The notes below the pieces were generated by a model. It was not told where the DNA came from, searched no databases, and worked only from the letters and a program-made list of their open reading frames with translations. A DNA stretch of 64,000 nucleotides, taken from Zhouia amylolytica. GTDB taxonomy: Bacteria > Bacteroidota > Bacteroidia > Flavobacteriales > Flavobacteriaceae. Within the stretch, counting starts at the first letter, position 1. Each line of letters begins with the position of its first letter. Shown here in pieces: positions 44,613 through 52,975 of the stretch. The DNA is taken from NCBI RefSeq assembly GCF_900116365.1, contig NZ_FPAG01000001.1, positions 275,924 through 339,923 on the forward strand. The letters are read 5' to 3'. Both the position numbers and the translations under genes were made by a program.

Positions 44613-45197
44613 TTAGTAAGGGTATGTTTCTCTCAGCATTGGTATAACAAAACCTATTACGATCGAAGAAATTATCAAGATCCAATCTCTTTTATTAAAC
44701 CTGAATATGGATTGCGCTATAAAGCTAAAGATAAGCACCAATAAGACTATTATTACCTGAGCAGCTTCTACCCCAAGACCAAACTCAATTAGTGGCCATA
44801 ATTTACTTTCCTGTCCTGCTATAATTTCTTTAAAATAGTTCGAGAAGCCTAAACCGTGAATGACCCCAAAAAACAAAGTGACAAAAAAGGTAACACCCAA
44901 CTTCTCTTTACGGGCTCCTTTACCTGCTGTGAATAGGTTAAACAAAGCTGTTGCAAGGATGGTAACAGGGATCAAAAATTCTACCAGATCTACTCTTATA
45001 CTCACAACATTATAAGAGGATAATACTAAAGCAACGGTATGACCAATGGTAAAAACAGTTACCAGCCACAATACTCTTTTCCAGTCTTTAAATGTGAAAG
45101 GCACCGTTAATGCCACTAAAAATAAAATATGATCGTATGCAGACAGGTCCAGGACGTGGGTAAGCCCTAGTTTAAAATAGAACCAAAATTGATCCAT
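44613..45197 (-). CDS. HupE/UreJ family membrane protein
   Basis: This 194-aa protein has about six membrane helices. The first holds GLTHVLDLSAYDHILFLVAL, close to the HupE histidine-aspartate motif (HxxxxxDH), and a later helix holds FFGVIHGLGFS. Members are implicated in nickel or cobalt uptake for hydrogenase or urease, but no such enzymes are in the window, so the metal role is only inferred. It is divergent from the siderophore receptor. Confidence 0.87.
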   Translation of the reverse strand: MDQFWFYFKLGLTHVLDLSAYDHILFLVALTVPFTFKDWKRVLWLVTVFTIGHTVALVLSSYNVVSIRVDLVEFLIPVTILATALFNLFTAGKGARKEKLGVTFFVTLFFGVIHGLGFSNYFKEIIAGQESKLWPLIEFGLGVEAAQVIIVLLVLIFSFIAQSIFRFNKRDWILIISSIVIGFVIPMLRETYPY

Positions 45198-45243
45198 AGT
45201 AAGTTAGGTAATTTAAGTAAAATACGTGATTTATTGTTCCTCC

Positions 45244-45270
45244 CAAACATACGATTAATTTAATTACCAA
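45244..45270 (-). promoter_or_regulatory. HupE gene promoter
   Basis: On the minus strand TTG (45268-45270) and TATGTTTG (45244-45251) are 16 nt apart, one short of the usual range. The -7 match to TAnnTTTG is exact, 47 nt upstream of the ATG. Confidence 0.55.
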
Positions 45271-45429
45271 CGAAAAAAATCGAATCTAAAAAGGCAAGGA
45301 AACAAAGGTTAGACAGGATTGAATAGATCATTATTAATATTCACTCCATCAAATTTAGAGACCAATAAAACACTCTAAAAAACTTTAACACTTACCAATG
45401 ATCTGACTATCAGATACATTTATTTCTTT

Positions 45430-45483
45430 ATTTAAAATTATTCTAAATAATGTTTTGCAAGAATGTTGGGTGGCCTATATTTG
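45430..45483 (+). promoter_or_regulatory. Fur-box-like palindrome and promoter of the siderophore receptor
   Basis: ATTTAAAATTATTCTAAAT (45430-45448) is a 19-bp palindrome with 8 of 9 arm positions paired, resembling Bacteroidota Fur sites. It abuts a full promoter: TTTTG (45453-45457), 18-nt spacer, TATATTTG (45476-45483), an exact -7. The ATG is at 45514. Repression by iron-loaded Fur is inferred. Confidence 0.65.
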
Positions 45484-45513
45484 CCTTGTTATTTTTAATA
45501 AATCTAAATAAAC

Positions 45514-47892
45514 ATGTTTAAAAAATTACTCTTTATACTCTTATGTGTTTCATTTGCACAGGCACAAAACACCGAAATAAAAGGTCATATAATCAATGGT
45601 CATGAGTCTCCCATAGCTTACGCCACCATACAGATACAGGGAACCAACATAGGAATTTACGCGGATGAAAATGGAAATTTCAATCTTTCCAACATCCCTG
45701 AAGGGAATCATCAAATCGTGATAAGTGCGGTAGGCTATAAAACCGTTATAGAACCTGTTATCATTGGACCAAACGAATCTAAAAGCTTCGCTTTCACCCT
45801 TGAAGAAGACATGCAATTAGAAAAGGTAGAGGTTTTTGGCAACAGGTTCAAACATCCCGATAAAATTGAAGCTTTAACCCGCTTACCCCTGGCACCTTAC
45901 GAGCAAATTCAAAGTATTTCGATTATTTCGGACAAACTTATTGAACAGCAAGGAAATTTAACCATTTCCGAGGCCACCAAAAATGTACCGGGCGTATACA
46001 CTTTTGCCACCTATGGTAATCGTAGAGAAAGTATGTCTTCGAGGGGATTCAGAGGAATCCCGATTTTGAAAAACGGGGTACGTATTCATTCTGATTTCCG
46101 AGGGGTTGGTATTCTTACCGATATGCAAGGTGTTGACAACATTCAGGTTTTAAAAGGCGCTGCTTCGATTACCCAGGGAGTAGCAACGGATTTAGGAAGT
46201 CCGGGTGGTGTTATTAATATTGTTACCAAGACCCCTAAATATCAATTTGGTGGAAGTGCTTCTATGCGTGCAGGAAGCTTTGGCCTGGTACGTCCTGCTT
46301 TCGATATTTACGGTCCTATGAACGATAAGAAGAATCTAGCATTCAGACTTAACGGTTCATTAGAAAGGGCTGACAGCTATCGTAATGGCATATCGTCTGA
46401 AAGATTTTACATTAACCCTTCGATTCAATGGCGTATAAGCCCGAATACGACGTTCACTGCTGAAATGGATTATTTAGACGACAGCCGAACTCCAGACATG
46501 GGAACTGTAAACCTTGGAGAAAATGATACCAACGCCATTTACGATCTTCCTCACGATCAATTTCTCGGGTTTGAAAACGACAGAGCGGTTACCAAGAATA
46601 CGACTTTTGCATTGCGTTTAGATCATCAGTTAACCGATAAATTACAATTAAAGGGCGCTTATTACACCTCCGATCTGGCCTTGAATGATAAAGCCGCAAG
46701 TCTTGGTAATTACATTTCTGACGAGAACTCAGAACCTATCTACAACCAAAGGCAAAGAGGATATTCTATTTCAGAGCGAAACGACAAGAATAGTGTCTTA
46801 CAATTCGACCTTATCGGCGACGAACTGGAAACAGGAAGCATCAAACACAGTTTTCAGGTTGGGTTTGATTACAGAACCACCTCTTATAATACTTTCAGCG
46901 AGCGAAGCAGTGTAATTGACACCATTGATATTTTCACCAATACCTCAAACAGACTACCTGATGCTATTCCTTTCGGCAGTCCGTCGGAAGCTAAAGCATC
47001 TTCAAACTCGATCGGTGTGGTTGCGCAGGATGTTATTACCTTCAATTCATGGGTTAAAGCATTTTTAGGATTAAGATATAGCACTACAGAAACAATTGCT
47101 GATCAGGAAACCACTTCAAGTGATGCATTAAATCCATTAGTAGGTATCGTATTTTCACCTTATAAACATGTTAATGTTTTTGCTTCTTATACCAACAGTT
47201 CTTATCCACGAAGTGGGAATCGCTTAGATGTGAACGGAAATCCATTGGGTAATGAAAGATTTGATCAATTGGAAGCCGGAATTAAAACAAACTGGCTGGA
47301 CAATAAATTACGTTTCAACCTTACTTTTTTCAAGATCAACAACAGAGACATCAACCTTCCGGTATATGATGAAAACTGGGTAGCTACCGGCTTTTATCAA
47401 AAAGGAGGTAATGACGAGCGAAAGGGAATTGAGGTAGAACTTACCGGTAGAATCTTAGATAACCTTGAATTAATCACCGGATATTCCTATATCGATGCCC
47501 AATATAAAGAGCATACTTCATTTGTTTATGGCTCAGCGCCTTTAAATACTCCAAAGCATACTTTTAATGCCTATGCCAACTACCTCTTCAAAGGTTCGTT
47601 GGAAGGCTTAAGTATTGGAGCCGGAGCTTATTATACCGGCGAGCGCCCTATTAATGACTGGAGTGCAGGTGCTGTTACTCATGAAGGAATTGTGCCGGGA
47701 CAGAAGCCATTTAATGTCGCTTCTTATACGTTAGTAAATGCCCAGATCGCTTATCAAATAGATCAGCATTGGAATGTTCGATTATTAGCTAATAACCTAT
47801 TTAACGAAATCGGATATAACGCATACAGAACACGATATATCAATCAGACGGACCCGAGAACTTTTGGAGGTGTATTAACCTACAGGTTTTAA
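45514..47892 (+). CDS. TonB-dependent siderophore receptor
   Basis: This 792-aa outer-membrane receptor has a signal peptide (1-17), a CarboxypepD-regulatory-like domain (about 20-105) and a plug with SISIISDKLIEQQ, ATKNVPGVYTFATYGNRRESMSSRGFRG and GVDNIQVLKGAASI, as in FhuA/FecA-type receptors. The barrel ends FGGVLTYRF with terminal Phe. It takes up ferric siderophore. The next gene is a PepSY reductase-type protein, and the promoter has a Fur-box-like site, which supports iron uptake. The ligand is not predictable. Confidence 0.93.
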   Translation: MFKKLLFILLCVSFAQAQNTEIKGHIINGHESPIAYATIQIQGTNIGIYADENGNFNLSNIPEGNHQIVISAVGYKTVIEPVIIGPNESKSFAFTLEEDMQLEKVEVFGNRFKHPDKIEALTRLPLAPYEQIQSISIISDKLIEQQGNLTISEATKNVPGVYTFATYGNRRESMSSRGFRGIPILKNGVRIHSDFRGVGILTDMQGVDNIQVLKGAASITQGVATDLGSPGGVINIVTKTPKYQFGGSASMRAGSFGLVRPAFDIYGPMNDKKNLAFRLNGSLERADSYRNGISSERFYINPSIQWRISPNTTFTAEMDYLDDSRTPDMGTVNLGENDTNAIYDLPHDQFLGFENDRAVTKNTTFALRLDHQLTDKLQLKGAYYTSDLALNDKAASLGNYISDENSEPIYNQRQRGYSISERNDKNSVLQFDLIGDELETGSIKHSFQVGFDYRTTSYNTFSERSSVIDTIDIFTNTSNRLPDAIPFGSPSEAKASSNSIGVVAQDVITFNSWVKAFLGLRYSTTETIADQETTSSDALNPLVGIVFSPYKHVNVFASYTNSSYPRSGNRLDVNGNPLGNERFDQLEAGIKTNWLDNKLRFNLTFFKINNRDINLPVYDENWVATGFYQKGGNDERKGIEVELTGRILDNLELITGYSYIDAQYKEHTSFVYGSAPLNTPKHTFNAYANYLFKGSLEGLSIGAGAYYTGERPINDWSAGAVTHEGIVPGQKPFNVASYTLVNAQIAYQIDQHWNVRLLANNLFNEIGYNAYRTRYINQTDPRTFGGVLTYRF

Positions 47893-47912
47893 TGAAATTA
47901 TTTGTTGTTACC

Positions 47913-47940
47913 GCAGGCATAATGTATTATGCCTGCTTTT
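47913..47940 (+). terminator. Intercistronic hairpin terminator after the siderophore receptor
   Basis: GCAGGCATAA (47913-47922) and TTATGCCTGC (47927-47936) form a perfect 10-bp stem around TGTA, followed by TTTTAAATTTT. It may lower expression of the PepSY gene relative to the receptor. Confidence 0.8.
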
Positions 47941-47954
47941 AAATTTTAAGCCAC

Positions 47955-49091
47955 ATGAAGAAAAAGAAAAAATATGGTTTCAGAAAGCTGATCAACGACA
48001 TCCACTTATGGATTGGGCTTATCAGCGGGATTATTGTATTTATCGTATGTCTGACAGGAACCATATTGACCTTTGAGCATGAAATAAAAGCTCTTTTTTC
48101 CGAATCTTTAGAAATAACCCCAAGCGGAAAAAAGATTTCATTAACCGAACTAAAAGAAAACTTGTCAAAAGAGCTCGGGAAAGAAGCTATTATATCCAGT
48201 GTTACCCTTCCTGAAAAATCAACCGCTCCTTATGAGTTTCGGGTAAAACAATCTCCCAAGGAAAGACGAGGGACCACCTACTTTGTAGATCCTTATACAG
48301 GAGCATCGCTTGTGCCCAAAAAAACCAGTGCTGACGATTTTATGTTCTCCATGTTTAAACTCCACAGGTGGTTGTTAGTAGACAGTAAGATTGGAAGACC
48401 TATCGTCGGAATTGCAACCATCCTTTTTCTCATTTTAAGTATTTCCGGAATTGTTCTGTGGTTCCCAAAGAAATTGAAATGGAAAAACTTTAAGGCAGGA
48501 TTTAAAATAAAAACCAAGGCCAATTGGAAACGTGTTAATCACGATCTGCACAATACACTGGGCTTTTACTCGTGCATTTTAATTCTAATCATGGGACTTA
48601 CAGGATTATGCTGGTCTTTCGAAGGGTATCGTAATGGATTAAGCGTCGTAATGGGGACCAAGGTATTTGGAAACAGAGGCGGCAACCCGGTAAACACAGT
48701 AACCCACGAGAGCCTCCCAACGATTTCTTATGAAGAGGCTATGGCTGTAGCCGATCAATCGCTCCCATACCAAGGCAAAACCGCTATTAATTTTCCTAAT
48801 ACTAACAATGCTTATTACAGTATTCGTAAGTACAATGAAGATAACTGGTCGCCCGTAACTTCGGATCAGGTACTGATTGATATCTACGGAAATGTATTAA
48901 AAAAAGAGCTCTTTGCTGAAAAACCTTTAAACGTGCAAATTGCGAGTTTAATAAAACCTATACATACCGGGGAAATATATGGTGTTTTTTCTAAAATACT
49001 CTATTTCCTGGCATGTTTAATAGGAACTAGCTTGCCCATTACCGGTACGCTTATCTGGTTGAATAAAACGAAAAAAAAGAAAAGGGCATAA
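47955..49091 (+). CDS. PepSY-associated transmembrane protein (siderophore-reductase type)
   Basis: This 378-aa protein has four main membrane helices: one near residues 20-40 after NDIHLWIGLISGIIVFIVCLTG, and others near 150, 205 and 345. The conserved histidine motifs are DIHLW, FKLHRWLLVD, RVNHDLHNTLGFY and PIHTGEIYG, expected to bind heme. PepSY-TM proteins next to siderophore receptors are thought to act as inner-membrane ferric-siderophore reductases. It lies 62 nt after the receptor behind an intercistronic hairpin, so is partly co-expressed. Confidence 0.9.
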   Translation: MKKKKKYGFRKLINDIHLWIGLISGIIVFIVCLTGTILTFEHEIKALFSESLEITPSGKKISLTELKENLSKELGKEAIISSVTLPEKSTAPYEFRVKQSPKERRGTTYFVDPYTGASLVPKKTSADDFMFSMFKLHRWLLVDSKIGRPIVGIATILFLILSISGIVLWFPKKLKWKNFKAGFKIKTKANWKRVNHDLHNTLGFYSCILILIMGLTGLCWSFEGYRNGLSVVMGTKVFGNRGGNPVNTVTHESLPTISYEEAMAVADQSLPYQGKTAINFPNTNNAYYSIRKYNEDNWSPVTSDQVLIDIYGNVLKKELFAEKPLNVQIASLIKPIHTGEIYGVFSKILYFLACLIGTSLPITGTLIWLNKTKKKKRA

Positions 49092-49102
49092 TGCCCTTTT
49101 TT
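49081..49102. terminator. Terminator between PepSY and TerB/DnaJ genes
   Basis: AAAGGGCAT (49081-49089) and ATGCCCTTT (49091-49099) form an inverted repeat across the PepSY stop codon, followed by T on the plus strand and by a T-rich run on the minus strand. It serves both convergent genes. Confidence 0.85.
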
Positions 49103-49104
49103 AT

Positions 49105-49833
49105 TTAAAACCCTCGTTCCTTTTGAATGTCTTCGTATGCTCTCTGCACCTCTTTAAATTTCTCTTCAGCTCCTTTTTTAATAGCTTCATCTTCAGTAAT
49201 GACCTTATCAGGATGATATTTCTTAACCATGGTTCGATAGGCTTTTTTCACCTCATCGTTTGAGGCTGATTGCTCTACCTCTAAAATTTTATATGCATTA
49301 TCAGCAGATTTTACAAACATCGCCATGATACTCTCAAAATCGCGATAATTAACTTGCAAATACCCTGCAATTTCCTTGATCTTTTCGATTTCAGCTTTCG
49401 AAACTGCACCATCTGCTTTAGCAATGGCAAATAAAAAATGAAGTAATTGCAAACGCACCTCATACCTCAATCGTTGTTTCAGATAAGAGGCCACTCGTTG
49501 AGCTGAAATTTCACGATCCTTAATTACGGTGTTAAATGTTCTGAAAATATTATTGGCTCTTTCTTTCCCGTAGGTTGAAACAAAGTATTGGCGTACGTAA
49601 TTTAATTCGGTTTGATTGACGGAGCCATCTGCTTTTATAACAATGGCACACAAGGAAATCAGATGCATTTCGAAATCGGCAGGGGTCACCGTCCGGCTGC
49701 TTCTTTGATTAAAAGATCTGTTTCCTTTATCATCTTTCATCATATCGTAAAAACTACCAAGTAAAAACCCCATTACTGCTCCAGGTAGTCTAAAAATCAT
49801 GTATCCTAAAAAAGCGGCTAACCACTTTACCAT
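49105..49833 (-). CDS. TerB-like and DnaJ domain protein (DjlA type)
   Basis: This 242-aa protein has an N-terminal membrane segment (about 5-25, [20 protein letters not shown]), a TerB-like helical domain (about 55-160, with [22 protein letters not shown] and a second [16 protein letters not shown]) and a C-terminal J domain containing the HPD motif (KKYHPDKV, near 215). This is the DjlA layout, a membrane-anchored co-chaperone that stimulates DnaK. A -7 element TATCTTTG lies at 49856-49863. Confidence 0.92.
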   Translation of the reverse strand: MVKWLAAFLGYMIFRLPGAVMGFLLGSFYDMMKDDKGNRSFNQRSSRTVTPADFEMHLISLCAIVIKADGSVNQTELNYVRQYFVSTYGKERANNIFRTFNTVIKDREISAQRVASYLKQRLRYEVRLQLLHFLFAIAKADGAVSKAEIEKIKEIAGYLQVNYRDFESIMAMFVKSADNAYKILEVEQSASNDEVKKAYRTMVKKYHPDKVITEDEAIKKGAEEKFKEVQRAYEDIQKERGF

Positions 49834-49855
49834 ATCATTCTATTTAATTTGCAGG

Positions 49856-49863
49856 CAAAGATA
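49856..49863 (-). promoter_or_regulatory. -7 element of the DjlA-type gene
   Basis: The minus strand reads TATCTTTG, an exact TAnnTTTG match 23 nt before the ATG. No -33 TTG lies at suitable spacing. Confidence 0.45.
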
Positions 49864-49967
49864 GGGTTTTAAACAATTTTAAAAATTTATCGAATCAATA
49901 AACAAAATTGATCCTGCAATAAACTTTAAGCATGAATTAATTACCCTAAAACCCAATTCTTTTTCAT

Positions 49968-49975
49968 TATCTTTG
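49968..49975 (+). promoter_or_regulatory. -7 element of the bacilliredoxin gene
   Basis: TATCTTTG, an exact TAnnTTTG match, 34 nt before the ATG. No matching -33 is evident. Confidence 0.45.
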
Positions 49976-50009
49976 CAGATACTATTGTTGAATTAAATTC
50001 TTAAATCAT

Positions 50010-50420
50010 ATGTATCCAGCAGAGCTAGTAAAACCAATGAAGGAAGATTTAACTTCAGCGGGTTTTCAAGAACTTGTAACCGTTGAAGATGTAGATGTAG
50101 CTATCGCCCAAAAAGGAACCACTTTAATCGTGGTTAATTCAGTTTGTGGTTGTGCGGCTGCGAATGCGCGTCCGGGAGCAAAAATAAGTTTACAAAACGC
50201 TAAGAAACCAGATAACTTATATACTGTATTTGCTGGTGTTGATCGTGAGGCTACAGACAAAGCAAGGGGCTATATGCTTCCTTTCCCTCCATCTTCACCA
50301 AGTATGGCATTATTTAAGGATGGTGAATTAGTTCATATGTTAGAACGTCATCATATTGAAGGAAGACCAGCTGAAATGATCGCTGAAAACCTTATGGAAG
50401 CTTACAACGATTTTTGTTAA
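50010..50420 (+). CDS. BrxA/BrxB family bacilliredoxin
   Basis: This 136-aa thioredoxin-fold protein of the YphP/YqiW family has the diagnostic CGC active site in VNSVCGCAAANARPG (about residues 46-60), followed by FAGVDREATDKARGYM and PPSSPSMALFKDGELVHMLERHHIEG. In Firmicutes these proteins remove bacillithiol from proteins. Bacteroidota homologues are widespread, some species make bacillithiol, and the biosynthetic genes are not in this window. It is a single gene with its own terminator. Confidence 0.94.
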   Translation: MYPAELVKPMKEDLTSAGFQELVTVEDVDVAIAQKGTTLIVVNSVCGCAAANARPGAKISLQNAKKPDNLYTVFAGVDREATDKARGYMLPFPPSSPSMALFKDGELVHMLERHHIEGRPAEMIAENLMEAYNDFC

Positions 50421-50441
50421 TAAAGCTTAAACGCATATTAT

Positions 50442-50474
50442 AAACCACTCTTTAAAAGTAAGAGTGGTTTTTTT
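50442..50474 (+). terminator. Bacilliredoxin gene terminator
   Basis: AAACCACTCT (50442-50451) and AGAGTGGTTT (50461-50470) form a 10-bp perfect stem around a 9-nt loop, followed by TTTT. Confidence 0.92.
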
Positions 50475-50568
50475 ATGGATAAAAACGAACCGAATACACA
50501 GAAAACCTTTTTAACGATTGTTGTATAATTGAAAAAGCATTAAATTCACCCATAATTTTAACAAATTC

Positions 50569-51306
50569 ATGGCCAAAATACTCGCATACCCCTTATCTGT
50601 CATCTACTACCTCTGTTTCGGACTAACGTTGGTTATTTTTCATATTACCCAATGGATATGCCTCAATTTATTCGGGTATGAAGCACATAAAAAAAGTGTT
50701 AGCCTTTTGAATTGGTTTTTAATGCGTTGTGTTAATCTGCTTGGAAACCGTTATACTTTTGAAATGAACAAAAATATTCCGGATGACACCCCTGTTATAA
50801 TTGTTGCTAACCATCAGAGCCTACATGATATTCCTCCAATTATCTGGCATATGCGTAAGTATCACCCAAAGTTTATCAGTAAGATCGAGTTAGGCAGAGG
50901 GATTCCGAGTGTATCGTATAATTTACGTCATGGCGGATCGGTTTTAATTGATCGAAAAAACTCTGAACAGGCACTTCAAGCGATTAAAGACTTTTCTCAA
51001 TACATCAGAAAAAACAATTATGCTGCCGTTATATTCCCTGAAGGCACCCGCAGTAAAAACGGTAAGCCGAAACGATTTCAGATTAGTGGTTTAAAGTTAA
51101 TGTTTCAACAGATTCCTGAAGCGGTGGTGGTTCCGATTACCATTAACAACTCATGGAAGCTCTTCCGATATGGAAACTTCCCTTTAGGTATTGGGAATCA
51201 TATTAAATTTAAGGTTCATGATCCGATAAAAATAGCGGGGCAAGATATCTCTAAACTCACCCAGCAGATAGAGCAAACCATTGTAAAAGACATTTCTAAT
51301 GACTAA
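50569..51306 (+). CDS. plsC: 1-acyl-sn-glycerol-3-phosphate acyltransferase
   Basis: This 245-aa inner-membrane enzyme has an N-terminal hydrophobic segment (about 5-35). Acyltransferase motif I is NHQSLHD (HxxxxD), motif II includes FISKIELGRGIPSV, motif III is FPEGTRSKNGKPKRF and motif IV is VVVPITI. It adds the second acyl chain in phosphatidic acid synthesis. The following HD-domain gene overlaps its end by 8 nt, indicating an operon. Confidence 0.93.
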   Translation: MAKILAYPLSVIYYLCFGLTLVIFHITQWICLNLFGYEAHKKSVSLLNWFLMRCVNLLGNRYTFEMNKNIPDDTPVIIVANHQSLHDIPPIIWHMRKYHPKFISKIELGRGIPSVSYNLRHGGSVLIDRKNSEQALQAIKDFSQYIRKNNYAAVIFPEGTRSKNGKPKRFQISGLKLMFQQIPEAVVVPITINNSWKLFRYGNFPLGIGNHIKFKVHDPIKIAGQDISKLTQQIEQTIVKDISND

Positions 51307-51955
51307 CACTGAAATCGTAGAAGAGACCATTGCCTTTGTCAAAGAAACATTAAAAGGTGCAGAAGGTGGTCATGATTGGTTTCACATTCAGAGGGTTTTC
51401 AACAACGCCATCGCCATTGCAAAAGATGAAATGGAAGCCGATCCACTCATTGTGAGTCTGGGAGCCCTTTTGCACGATATTGCGGATCCAAAATTTTATG
51501 ATGGTGATGAAAGTGTCGGACCAAGAATAGCTCGTGAATTCCTTGAATCTCTAGCCGTAAAAGAACCTGTCATTAATCATGTAGTGCACATCATAGAGAA
51601 CATTTCGTTTAAAAATGATTTTGACCAACGTTCCTTCTCCTCTTTAGAATTAAATATTGTTCAAGACGCCGACCGACTGGATGCCATTGGCGCCATCGGA
51701 ATTGCCAGGGCTTTTAATTACGGAGGTTTTAAAAACAGGGAACTTTACAATCCAGATATTGCTCCTAAACTCAATATGAGTAAAGAGGAATATAAAAAGT
51801 CCAAGGCTCCGACAATTAATCATTTTTATGAGAAACTTCTGTTGTTAAAAGATCGCATGAAGACAACATCAGGAAAAAAAATTGCCCAGGAGCGACATCA
51901 ATTTATGGAGCGTTTCTTATCACAATTCTACGATGAATGGGATGGAAAGAAGTAG
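51299..51955 (+). CDS. HD domain-containing phosphohydrolase
   Basis: This 218-aa protein has the metal-binding HD pattern: HDWFHIQRVFNNA near residue 24, GALLHDIADPKF (His-Asp pair) near 58, and VQDADRLDAIGAIGIAR near 122. The layout resembles YedJ-like predicted hydrolases, whose substrate is unknown. It is translationally coupled to plsC through an 8-nt overlap. Confidence 0.9.
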   Translation: MTNTEIVEETIAFVKETLKGAEGGHDWFHIQRVFNNAIAIAKDEMEADPLIVSLGALLHDIADPKFYDGDESVGPRIAREFLESLAVKEPVINHVVHIIENISFKNDFDQRSFSSLELNIVQDADRLDAIGAIGIARAFNYGGFKNRELYNPDIAPKLNMSKEEYKKSKAPTINHFYEKLLLLKDRMKTTSGKKIAQERHQFMERFLSQFYDEWDGKK

Positions 51956-52277
51956 ATACTCCCTCAATCAAAGGAAACAACACCATTATCTTTTCACAAC
52001 ACCCTCCTGACCTTCTATTTTAAGCAATATTCAAAGTAAAAGTACCACACCTCATTTTCCGGGAGCTAAAATCCCATAGCATCAAGTGATATGTTTCCGG
52101 AAGGGTTAATGCATCCTGCCTTAAGGTATGTTTTGAATCTTTATTGTGGGAAAATAGACTACCTAATTAATAAGAAAAAAATGATGGTAGAACCAACTGC
52201 ATTCACTAGATTTATAATAAGCATAGAATGGTTATCGAAACCCAAAAAGTAAGTGCATCATATAAGAGTTATACTCA
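51956..52277. other. Intergenic stretch without an assignable gene
   Basis: The gap lies between the HD-domain gene and the GNAT gene. The only plausible frame on the plus strand is 23 codons (ATG 52181, stop 52250-52252) after an A-rich stretch; I do not recognise it. No promoter consensus or terminator with a T run is evident. Confidence 0.4.
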
Positions 52278-52733
52278 ATGATATCAAGGAAACTCAACAT
52301 ACAGAAAATTACCGTAGCGCCATCATCTGATGAGCTTAAGAAGATCTACACATTGTACGAAAAAGTGTTTGACAATACGAATAAAGATTCATTCTTAAAG
52401 AAATTAGAAAACAAAAAAGACTTGTTACTATTACTTGCTTCTATTGATGGTAAACCTGTAGGATTTAAAATAGGATATGCACTAAAAGGAACGGTTTATT
52501 ATAGTTGGTCTGGCGGAGTTATACAGGACTATCGTCAAAGGGGTGTAGCTAAAGCACTTGCCTCCGTTCAGGAAAATTGGGTTCGATCTAAAGGATATAC
52601 CAGGCTAAGAACGAAATCTATGAACCGTTTTCGGCCTATGATGATACTCAATCTTAAAAACGGATTTGATATTGTAGACACTGATGAAGATCGAAATGGG
52701 AATTTAGAAGTTATTTTCGAAAAAAAGCTCTAG
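52278..52733 (+). CDS. GNAT family N-acetyltransferase
   Basis: This 151-aa protein fits one GNAT domain. A helix and strand precede LLLASIDGKPVGFKIGY, and the acetyl-CoA-binding motif A is GGVIQDYRQRGVAKALAS (RxxGxA type, about 88-105), followed by LRTKSMNRFRPMMILNLKNGFDIV. The target is not predictable. It stands alone and is probably not part of the nrf operon that begins 242 nt downstream. Confidence 0.88.
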   Translation: MISRKLNIQKITVAPSSDELKKIYTLYEKVFDNTNKDSFLKKLENKKDLLLLLASIDGKPVGFKIGYALKGTVYYSWSGGVIQDYRQRGVAKALASVQENWVRSKGYTRLRTKSMNRFRPMMILNLKNGFDIVDTDEDRNGNLEVIFEKKL

Positions 52734-52750
52734 TAAACCTGCCTTGATTT

Positions 52751-52764
52751 TTTGATTAATCAAA
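52751..52764. promoter_or_regulatory. Palindrome downstream of the GNAT gene
   Basis: TTTGATTAATCAAA is a perfect 14-bp palindrome 18 nt after the GNAT stop. Its TTGAT/ATCAA halves resemble FNR half-sites, but the spacer is 2 bp rather than 4. It may be a regulator site of nrfH or part of a weak terminator. Confidence 0.3.
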
Positions 52765-52811
52765 TATTAACCAACAACTTACATAAACATTCAGAACTTT
52801 TTTATAACTTG

Positions 52812-52825
52812 ATGACATAAGTCAT
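52812..52825. promoter_or_regulatory. CRP/FNR-family-like site upstream of nrfH
   Basis: ATGAC (52812-52816) and GTCAT (52821-52825) are perfect inverted arms with a 4-bp spacer, the TGACnnnnGTCA layout used by several CRP/FNR-family regulators of anaerobic and nitrosative-stress genes. The regulator is not identified. Confidence 0.45.
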
Positions 52826-52872
52826 GTTTTTTTCAAGACTTGTTCAAGAATATTGTCATACGAAATCAATTT

Positions 52873-52898
52873 CTTTATTAAGTTATAACTTAATAAAG
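52873..52898. promoter_or_regulatory. Perfect 26-bp palindrome upstream of nrfH
   Basis: Every one of the 26 positions pairs with its mirror partner, with no spacer; the core is TTATTAAGTTATAACTTAA. It lacks a loop and a T run, so a protein-binding site is more likely than a terminator. It lies 78 nt before the nrfH ATG. Confidence 0.6.
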
Positions 52899-52924
52899 GG
52901 GTTCAACATATAACCAAACCGAAG

Positions 52925-52942
52925 ATCCGGTACATACCGGAT
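52925..52942 (+). promoter_or_regulatory. Inverted repeat in the nrfH leader
   Basis: ATCCGGTA and TACCGGAT (52925-52942) form 8-bp arms with a 2-bp centre. It is 34 nt before the nrfH start. It could be a leader hairpin or a second operator. Confidence 0.45.
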
Positions 52943-52975
52943 GCACAATGTGTTTATAAATGCAATATTTTACAT

